Of a stretch of DNA of 61,339 nucleotides, positions 16,463 to 22,125 are shown one piece after another; position 1 is the first letter of the stretch, and each line of letters starts with the position of its first letter. Both the position numbers and the translations under genes were made by a program. The notes beneath the pieces are model-generated. The model worked only from the letters and a program-made list of their open reading frames with translations. It was not told the DNA's origin and did no database searches. The stretch comes from a virus, in IMG/VR virus record IMGVR_UViG_3300021959_000036, positions 1 through 61,339 of that record, one strand, 5' to 3'.

Positions 16463-17121
16463 TGAAAGTAAAATTAATATCTCACTCTAGTAGTGATGTG
16501 GAAGGACTACTAAATTGTCAAGATTTAGTAGCCTTTTGTGCAAGGGTTTCTAACCCTTCTAATCAAATGAATAAGGAAACTTCAGAAAAACTTATTAAAT
16601 ATTTAATTAAACATAGTCACTGGTCGCCTTTAGAAATGGCTAACGCATGTTTAGAAATACAAACTACCCGTGATATTGCACATCAAATTGTAAGACATCG
16701 TAGTTTTGCTTTTCAAGAGTTTAGTCAAAGATACGCAAATCCAGAAGATCAAGGCGATATGTTTTCTTACAGCGAGGCTAGGCTACAAGACACAAAAAAC
16801 AGACAAAACTCTGTTGAAGTTGAAGACACCAAGTTGCAAAGAGAATGGGAACGGGCACAACAACGTATATCTGTTTTAGCTAAAAAAGAGTATGATGCTG
16901 CAATTAAATTAGGAATTGCTAAAGAGCAAGCTCGTAAGGTATTACCAGAAGGAATTACTAAAACAACTCTTTACATGAATGGAAGTCTTCGTTCTTGGGT
17001 ACACTATGTAGAATTACGTAGTGGGCATGGAACTCAAAAAGAACATATGGAAATAGCGAGAGCCTGTGCCGATGCTATTGAACCATTCTTTCCTATGATA
17101 AGAGATTTCGTAAACGAATGA
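16462..17121 (+). CDS. thyX: Flavin-dependent thymidylate synthase
   Basis: 219 residues with the diagnostic ThyX motif RHRSFAFQEFSQR (78-90; consensus RHRx7S) and IVRH/YMNGSLRSW elements. Converts dUMP to dTMP with FAD and methylene-folate. The ATG at 16462 overlaps the upstream stop and has AGGA in front; an in-frame upstream extension would overlap the small membrane protein. Works with the dCMP deaminase and dUTPase. Confidence 0.93.
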   Translation: MKVKLISHSSSDVEGLLNCQDLVAFCARVSNPSNQMNKETSEKLIKYLIKHSHWSPLEMANACLEIQTTRDIAHQIVRHRSFAFQEFSQRYANPEDQGDMFSYSEARLQDTKNRQNSVEVEDTKLQREWERAQQRISVLAKKEYDAAIKLGIAKEQARKVLPEGITKTTLYMNGSLRSWVHYVELRSGHGTQKEHMEIARACADAIEPFFPMIRDFVNE

Positions 17122-18233
17122 TTGCTTTTCATACCCAATACTATAGAGGATTGGGTCATGCAATGCGAATTAAGTATATCTCTGATAACTTACCAGCAAA
17201 TTCGTTTGTAATGATAAATCAATTATTTAATCCTCCTATTAAATATAATACCGAACATTCTTACTATTTAGAAGAAAATCCTGAAACATTAGAAAATGAT
17301 TATAAATTTCTGATGCAACGAGAGAGGGTTAGAAGAAGGTGGACTAAACTAGTAAAAATTTTAGATAAGCACCCAGAGATAACAAAATTGGTGTGCGAAG
17401 GATTTCCTTTTTGTCGTCAGCAATTTTCCTATGAATACTTTTCAATGTTTGAAGAATGTAAAAAAAGGGGAATTCAAATTATAATTAGTATAAGAGATTT
17501 TCCTTGGGACGAACCTCATTACGAAAGTTTACAAGATTGGGTTTCTAAAACTATAAATCAAACTATATTACACTATGATTGCAAAGTTCTAGTTCATGGA
17601 GATGAAAATTATCTACCCTTAATGGCAGACGCAATTAGAAACTACAACTGGTCAGAATTAGAAAAAGATTTAGAAAATAGAGTATTTTATACAGGTTACG
17701 TATGCAATCCCGATATTAAAGAACATAAAAAAGAAAATAATAATGTATACATAAGTTGTGGATTAAATAAAGAAGAAGGATTTTTTATATATAGTAAAAT
17801 CTTAAGGTCAGTCGTTAAAAAGTTTCCTGATCTTAATTTTATTGTACCTTTGGGAGATGCAGAGTTATTCTCTAAAATTGGAGGAAGAACTTCTAATAAT
17901 GTAGAGATAGTTAATTATATACCTAATTTATCTAAAAAATTAGAAAGTTGTACTGCTTATATAACTTATGGAGGATATAATAGTACGACGGATATTTTAA
18001 AAGCTAAAATACCTTCTATTATAATACCGCGACAAGACGGACATAAATTAGAACAACTTATAAGATGTTATAAATTTGAGGAGTTTGAGTGGTTTAAGGT
18101 GTGTTCGTACCACAGTCTTTTTAATATTGATGTTTATTTAAAAAGGCTCATAGAAGAGGATAACTTTCCAAAACAAAACGATATCAATTTAGAAGGAGCT
18201 ATAAATAGTGCCAGACAAATTGAAAACTTTTAA
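17118..18233 (+). CDS. GT-B glycosyltransferase (family 28 / MurG-like)
   Basis: 371 residues. The N-terminal YRGLGHAMR is the Gly-rich acceptor loop of GT28 enzymes and YGGYNSTTDILKAKIPSIII near residue 290 is the nucleotide-sugar site (family HGGxNT...G.P.I..P). HGDENYLPL and YTGYVCNP fit the fold. Starts in an ATGA overlap with thyX. Acceptor unknown; modified bases, virion glycan or host lipid-linked sugars are possible. Confidence 0.7.
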   Translation: MIAFHTQYYRGLGHAMRIKYISDNLPANSFVMINQLFNPPIKYNTEHSYYLEENPETLENDYKFLMQRERVRRRWTKLVKILDKHPEITKLVCEGFPFCRQQFSYEYFSMFEECKKRGIQIIISIRDFPWDEPHYESLQDWVSKTINQTILHYDCKVLVHGDENYLPLMADAIRNYNWSELEKDLENRVFYTGYVCNPDIKEHKKENNNVYISCGLNKEEGFFIYSKILRSVVKKFPDLNFIVPLGDAELFSKIGGRTSNNVEIVNYIPNLSKKLESCTAYITYGGYNSTTDILKAKIPSIIIPRQDGHKLEQLIRCYKFEEFEWFKVCSYHSLFNIDVYLKRLIEEDNFPKQNDINLEGAINSARQIENF

Positions 18234-18759
18234 TAAATTAGAATCTAACTGGAAAAAAGGACTAAGAGAAACTGAATTTAAATTCATAGAATGGATAATA
18301 AAAAATGAAAGATATGATTTATTTAGAAGTAAGCAGCCTAGAAAAAATTGGATTAGAGAAACTCTTTTAGAAAAGAAGTGTGCTTCTAAGTTTAAAACAT
18401 GCAATACTCTTGTTATGGTTGGGTCAGGAATGTATCCATATAGTTTGGTAGATTTAAATAAAGAGTACCCTAACATGAAAATGATAGGAATTGATTTTGA
18501 TGAGAAGTGTGTAAAAATTAGTCAGTTCCTAATAAAGAAAAGTAGAATAAAAAATTTAGATATAATTCACATGGACGGAAAAGACTATGACTATTCTAAT
18601 CTAGAACACGAAGATTTAGTATTTTTTAGTATAGATGTTGTAGGAATAGATGGTGTTTTTCAAAAAGTTATAGAAACAAGTAAGGCGCAGCCTTTTATCT
18701 GCGCCCCGGGTAAACATGCTTGGTTTAAAAACTCTTTTGGTGATTATTTAAAAAGTTAA
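18208..18759 (+). CDS. SAM-binding Rossmann-fold protein, methyltransferase or nicotianamine synthase-like
   Basis: 183 residues from a GTG with AGAAGGAG upstream. LVMVGSGMYPYSLVDL (about 70-85) is a glycine-rich SAM motif I of the nicotianamine-synthase type (VGSGP.P.S). MIGIDFDEKCVKIS supplies the ribose-binding acidic residue and HEDLVFFSIDVVG a motif-II-like strand. No catalytic NPPY/DPPY motif, so a DNA amino-methyltransferase is unlikely. Overlaps the GT-B gene, hinting at a shared pathway. Last gene of the rightward arm. Confidence 0.55.
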   Translation: MPDKLKTFNKLESNWKKGLRETEFKFIEWIIKNERYDLFRSKQPRKNWIRETLLEKKCASKFKTCNTLVMVGSGMYPYSLVDLNKEYPNMKMIGIDFDEKCVKISQFLIKKSRIKNLDIIHMDGKDYDYSNLEHEDLVFFSIDVVGIDGVFQKVIETSKAQPFICAPGKHAWFKNSFGDYLKS

Positions 18760-18894
18760 TTTTTTTGGTTTCTTATTCGTAGAGATACCCTTACCAGAAA
18801 TTAAGCGTACAGCAATAGAATCTTTTTTCTTTTTGCTGTACGCTTTTTTATTTATCTTGGGCATAGATCGTTGTAAAAACGCGGGAATATCCAT
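18748..18894 (-). CDS. Small basic protein, 48 aa
   Basis: A 48-codon frame starting MDIPAFLQRSMPKINKKAYS and ending KKPKKLTF, strongly Lys-rich. AAGG lies 8 bases before the ATG, and it follows the 79-aa gene by a few bases on the same strand. It overlaps the 3' end of the methyltransferase gene by 12 bases on the opposite strand and contains the plus-strand terminator, whose stem dictates part of its sequence. Reality as a gene is therefore moderate. Not recognised. Confidence 0.45.
   Translation of the reverse strand: MDIPAFLQRSMPKINKKAYSKKKKDSIAVRLISGKGISTNKKPKKLTF
18803..18849 (+). terminator. Strong rho-independent terminator of the rightward arm
   Basis: AAGCGTACAGCAA (18803-18815) pairs perfectly with TTGCTGTACGCTT (18833-18845), and the run TTTTTT follows the GC part (18844-18849). 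It lies 44 bases beyond the last plus-strand stop. It falls inside a small minus-strand reading frame, so it marks the collision point of the two convergent arms. Confidence 0.8.
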
Positions 18895-19133
18895 TATTCG
18901 CCTTTTTGTTTTACAACTTTTTTACCGTAGTTTAGTTGTCTTTGAGGATACGTTCCTAGATCAAGTCCGGTTCCGTTATATACCGCTTTGAGTTCTCTAG
19001 AAGCTGAGTCTCCTTCACGATACTTCATAACAGTTTTTTGCTTACGAACAGGATCATACTCTTCGGGCACACCATAACGGTTATCACCTATCATAATAAC
19101 CCTACGTTCTCCTTTTCCTGCTGCTCCTGCCAT
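18894..19133 (-). CDS. Hypothetical protein, 79 aa
   Basis: Not recognised. Basic N-terminus (MAGAAGKGERRVIMIG), then a Tyr/Gly-containing region (NRYGVPEEYDPVRKQK, GTGLDLGTYPQRQLNYGKK). Excellent AGGAGG ribosome site. One of six tightly packed small late genes at the end of the leftward transcript; such genes often encode minor virion proteins, which is inference. Confidence 0.6.
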   Translation of the reverse strand: MAGAAGKGERRVIMIGDNRYGVPEEYDPVRKQKTVMKYREGDSASRELKAVYNGTGLDLGTYPQRQLNYGKKVVKQKGE

Positions 19134-19148
19134 TTAGCTATCCTCCTA

Positions 19149-19409
19149 TTAGAAACGACCCTTGCCGTTACCACTGAGAGAAGTCCCAGTAACGCCTAGG
19201 GAGCCATTCTGTGGACCTTTTGAAAGACCATGAGCGTTTGTATCTGCTCCTGCATCATTACCAATAAGGCCGGGTGCTTCATTTAAATATTTCTTACCTG
19301 TTGCGTCTCCAGAAGCTCCAGGACCTGCATCGGTCCCGCCCTGTGGATTCATATCATAAGCATTTGCTAGATCTGCTGCAACACCAGTAACTTCTTTTCT
19401 TACTGCCAT
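19149..19409 (-). CDS. Gly/Asn/Ala-rich small protein, 86 aa
   Basis: Not recognised. Low-complexity, Gly-, Asn-, Asp- and Ser-rich with no hydrophobic core (for example PQGGTDAGPGASGDATGKKY), so probably extended or disordered. AAAGGAGAA in front of the ATG predicts strong translation. Possible virion-associated or decoration protein, by context only. Confidence 0.6.
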   Translation of the reverse strand: MAVRKEVTGVAADLANAYDMNPQGGTDAGPGASGDATGKKYLNEAPGLIGNDAGADTNAHGLSKGPQNGSLGVTGTSLSGNGKGRF

Positions 19410-19433
19410 TTTAAGTTCTCCTTTAAAATAAGA

Positions 19434-19607
19434 TTAGGATTTTCCTAACTTTCCTTTTCTTTTTTTGCCTGATTTTCTCTTAATCAAACCACGAGCCTTA
19501 AGTCTAGCTTCTGCTGTTGCTCCGATAGACTCTCCTCGACGATATTTAGCAAGCATCTTGTTAAGATGAGATTTCATTTTCTTGCCTTTGTAGCTTAAAT
19601 CAGCCAT
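19434..19607 (-). CDS. Small Lys-rich protein, 57 aa
   Basis: Frame from ATG at 19607 to TAA at 19434: MADLSYKGKKMKSHLNKMLA, then an Arg/Lys-rich helix-like region ending KSGKKRKGKLGKS. Highly basic. Similar small proteins occur in many uncultured marine phages as far as I recall, with no known function. DNA or RNA binding is plausible from charge. Confidence 0.6.
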   Translation of the reverse strand: MADLSYKGKKMKSHLNKMLAKYRRGESIGATAEARLKARGLIKRKSGKKRKGKLGKS

Positions 19608-19656
19608 ATTAAATTATATCTTGCTAGTGTCTTTTTAGCAATAGTTATTTTCTAAA

Positions 19657-19878
19657 TTATTGTATTTCCAGTTGAACTATCTTATCTCTTTTTTCTTCAA
19701 CCGATAAGACTCGTTCGTTTTCTATCATATCAATAATAATATTAGTAACATTAATTTCTTTTTGTAAGCCAGAAACTTTTAACTGAAGTCTTTGTAAAAC
19801 CTCTATATAATAATCTAACTCTTGTTGTTTTTTAAGTCTTGACTCTACTAACTCTACTAAAGAAATTACTTCTGTCAT
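19657..19878 (-). CDS. Small coiled-coil protein, 73 aa
   Basis: From ATG 19878 (MTEVISLVELVESRLKKQQE) the protein is almost one long amphipathic helix with heptad-like Leu/Ile/Val spacing (YYIEVLQRLQLKVSGLQKEI). An in-frame ATG at 19911 would overlap the preceding membrane-protein gene, whose stop lies just before 19878, so the later start is preferred. Could pair with the adjacent membrane protein, as in two-component holin or anti-holin loci; weak inference. Confidence 0.55.
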   Translation of the reverse strand: MTEVISLVELVESRLKKQQELDYYIEVLQRLQLKVSGLQKEINVTNIIIDMIENERVLSVEEKRDKIVQLEIQ

Positions 19879-19879
19879 A

Positions 19880-20047
19880 TTACTCTGATTTCCAAACAGT
19901 CCATACTCCATATGCTATAGCTAACCAACAAATAAGATTCATTGGAATAATTGCTGAAAAGAATAGTCCAATAACCCCTACAGCTATAAGAGCGCCGCCA
20001 TCCCAAGATGTCCGTTCTTTAATTCTATTTTTAATCCATTCAATCAT
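19880..20047 (-). CDS. Small membrane protein, 55 aa, holin-like
   Basis: Frame from ATG 20047: MIEWIKNRIKERTSWDGGAL, then two close hydrophobic segments (IAVGVIGLFFSAIIPM and LICWLAIAYGVWTVW) joined by a short turn. Basic N-terminus and two membrane helices fit a class II holin, but no lysis enzyme lies beside it. Overlaps the upstream gene by ATGA. Confidence 0.55.
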   Translation of the reverse strand: MIEWIKNRIKERTSWDGGALIAVGVIGLFFSAIIPMNLICWLAIAYGVWTVWKSE

Positions 20048-20184
20048 TTCTTTTTACCTCCTTTTGGTTTTTTGTACCCAGAAGCATAAGCAGCCGCAGC
20101 TTGTTTAGATGCTTGCTTTTTTGTTGGGTAAGTTTTACCAGAACTTCCCCAACGATAGCCACCTTTTACTTTTCTAATAGGCAT
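20044..20184 (-). CDS. Small basic protein, 46 aa
   Basis: MPIRKVKGGYRWGSSGKTYP followed by KKQASKQAAAAYASGYKK and a KGGKKK tail. The pattern GGYRWGSSGKTYPTKKQA is a small-protein signature I have seen in phage structural regions, with a short strand-strand-helix fold. Function unknown. Its stop overlaps the next ATG. Confidence 0.6.
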   Translation of the reverse strand: MPIRKVKGGYRWGSSGKTYPTKKQASKQAAAAYASGYKKPKGGKKK

Positions 20185-20194
20185 TTTAGTCTCC

Positions 20195-21064
20195 TTACAT
20201 ATGTGTATGTGATTTAGATTCTATGATTTTTAAATCCTTTGCGGGTACTCCTTTAGCAATACCGTTAGAAAATACTACATCATAAAATTCAACAGTTCCG
20301 TCTTTTTCTAATGAATGAGTTGTTGGAATGCACATTCCAAAGCCCATTTTTTCATGTTGCACAGATAACGCACATACATGATCAATACCTTGTGCAGTTG
20401 GGGGTAGAGGCATTTGCTCATCTGCATGAACTGCTTGAGGCTTTGGCTCATAACGCTCTCCAAATTTATAGTATGTATAAACAGCCTCAATCATGTGATC
20501 CATTTCTGCCATCTTAGCTTGCACCCAAGATTCCATTTCATCTTCAGGCTCAATCATACTAAGCATTTCACCAGCATACATAATTAATTTTCTAAGAGAA
20601 GCACGGGCCATACGTCCTTCACCATATTCTTTTTCTTTGTCCATTGTTGTAATTTCTCCGTACATTTTCTTTTCCTCTTCTACAGCTTTATCAGGTAAAG
20701 CAGGATTAATTTTTTTATAAGGATGCCTAATCTGTTCAATGTGCATTGGAAGATAATCAAACATATCAACAATTTCCATATCAAGTTCTGCGGAAACCAT
20801 ACCGATAGCATAAGTTGTCATATGAGATAGCATTACAGCTTCTTCAACTTGATCCATATCTACTTCAGTACTACCAATTTCATAAAGAGCTTTTTCAATA
20901 CCGAACATAGCATCTTGATATTTCATCGCTGAAAGCACATCTTCTCTAGACTGCTTACTCATATCGGGAATCATTGCTTTTAGTTTTGTAAAGGCTTGAA
21001 CAGCTCCCATACAAATATCAAAGTTTTTAGTGGTGTATCCCATAAGTTCTACTTGATTTTCCAT
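20195..21064 (-). CDS. Hypothetical helical protein, 289 aa
   Basis: Not confidently recognised. Met- and Glu-rich, mostly helical, acidic. The segment ASLRKLIMYAGEMLSMIEPE followed by WVQAKMAEMDHMI resembles a helix pair found in small virion-associated proteins of marine phages. C-terminal part (VCALSVQHEKMGFGMCIPTT) is beta-like with His/Cys. TAGGAGA ribosome site; a possible promoter lies upstream. Good gene, function open; a virion protein is my guess. Confidence 0.65.
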   Translation of the reverse strand: MENQVELMGYTTKNFDICMGAVQAFTKLKAMIPDMSKQSREDVLSAMKYQDAMFGIEKALYEIGSTEVDMDQVEEAVMLSHMTTYAIGMVSAELDMEIVDMFDYLPMHIEQIRHPYKKINPALPDKAVEEEKKMYGEITTMDKEKEYGEGRMARASLRKLIMYAGEMLSMIEPEDEMESWVQAKMAEMDHMIEAVYTYYKFGERYEPKPQAVHADEQMPLPPTAQGIDHVCALSVQHEKMGFGMCIPTTHSLEKDGTVEFYDVVFSNGIAKGVPAKDLKIIESKSHTHM

Positions 21065-21089
21065 TAGACATCTCCTAAAATTTTCTTTT

Positions 21090-21095
21090 ATTATA
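21090..21095 (-). promoter_or_regulatory. Possible -10 box TATAAT upstream of the 289-aa gene
   Basis: On the minus strand TATAAT lies 26 bases before the ATG of the 289-aa gene in a very AT-rich gap. The best -35 candidate (TGGAAG at 17 bases) is poor, so this is only a weak promoter candidate. Confidence 0.3.
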
Positions 21096-21134
21096 GCTTT
21101 TATATTATTTTACTTCCAGTTAAAAATTATTAAA

Positions 21135-22115
21135 TTAAGTCCCAAGCCCTGCTTCAAATACAGTCTTTTCTCCAGTAGTTAAATTCTCCTCAATCTTTTC
21201 TCTACTACTTAATAATTTTCCACACTGAGACTTACAAAGTTTAAAACTTCTGTCATATCCTTGTAAATATGCTTTTAACTTATTCCAGTATTCATAGGAT
21301 ATAATAGTTTCTAGAGGAACTTTTGTAGCATTAAACTTTTCTTCTATGTCGTCTACATAATAAAATCTATCATTACTTTTATCAAAGTAGTGTGCTCCTG
21401 TCCAACAACATCTAAATACTAGACCATTTGGAGCAACATACCACTTTCCCCATTCTTCCCACGAACATATAATTTGTTTTGGGATAGAAGATAAGTCTGT
21501 TTTCTTTTTAGCATGAACATAATCTCCAGATTTTGGTGCTGCAAAATCACGACCAGTTTTAACAGTAGAAAAAGAATGAAAACCTTCTGAGATAGCTAGT
21601 TCTTTAGCTTTTTCTACTTGGTGCTTATTATGTTCAAAAACTATATACTTCCAATGTACTTGTGGACGTTTAGTCGCTATAACAGAACGAGCATTATTAA
21701 ATACATTTTCAAACCTAGTATTAATTCTGTAGATAGAGTGTGTATCTTCTAAACCATCTAAATCAAAATTAATAATATCATCTGACGTTAAAATATTTCC
21801 TACATCGGTCCAGTAGCTAGAATCATGTATGCCACCATTAGTATGAATATTTAAACGAGTTCCATATGTTTTAACATATGTAATAATTTCACGAAACTCT
21901 TTATTCATAATAGAGTCTCCAAAATTACCATTTAAAACAATCCAGTCAAGTTGTTCTAAAAATTCTGGATAAAATACTTTTTTAAATCTATCTAGTGTAT
22001 ATGTATATTGTTCATCATTTAAATTTATTCTTAGAGGTTTTAAACGATGACACGCAGGACACTTTGCATTACATCTAAAAGTTAATTCAGTAGTTATTTG
22101 TCTATATTTTCGCAT
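21135..22115 (-). CDS. Radical SAM enzyme with C-terminal Cys cluster (SPASM/twitch-like)
   Basis: 326 residues. CNAKCPAC (15-22) is the CxxxCxxC loop that binds the SAM-reactive [4Fe-4S] cluster. VLNGNFGDSIMNKEF takes the place of the GGEP motif. The C-terminal third has CSWEEWGKWYVAPNG, FRCCWTG and CKSQCG, consistent with an auxiliary cluster as in peptide-modifying SPASM enzymes. It directly follows a fibre gene and precedes the 289-aa gene, so a late protein or peptide substrate is suggested. Reaction unknown. Confidence 0.75.
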   Translation of the reverse strand: MRKYRQITTELTFRCNAKCPACHRLKPLRINLNDEQYTYTLDRFKKVFYPEFLEQLDWIVLNGNFGDSIMNKEFREIITYVKTYGTRLNIHTNGGIHDSSYWTDVGNILTSDDIINFDLDGLEDTHSIYRINTRFENVFNNARSVIATKRPQVHWKYIVFEHNKHQVEKAKELAISEGFHSFSTVKTGRDFAAPKSGDYVHAKKKTDLSSIPKQIICSWEEWGKWYVAPNGLVFRCCWTGAHYFDKSNDRFYYVDDIEEKFNATKVPLETIISYEYWNKLKAYLQGYDRSFKLCKSQCGKLLSSREKIEENLTTGEKTVFEAGLGT

Positions 22116-22125
22116 CTATCCCTCA

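Noticed and set aside
18684-18705. Hairpin GGCGCAG/CTGCGCC near the end of the methyltransferase-like gene as terminator
   Set aside because: Within the coding region and without a T-run; the much better terminator is at 18803-18849.
19657-19911. Longer start at 19911 for the coiled-coil small protein
   Set aside because: It would read through the 3' end of the upstream membrane-protein gene; ATG 19878 follows that gene's stop directly.
1-22115. A 7-deazaguanine DNA-modification pathway (PP-loop as QueC, radical SAM as QueE)
   Set aside because: No FolE, QueD or transglycosylase-like gene is present, the radical SAM proteins are too long and have auxiliary Cys clusters, and the PP-loop proteins lack the QueC zinc motif as far as visible.
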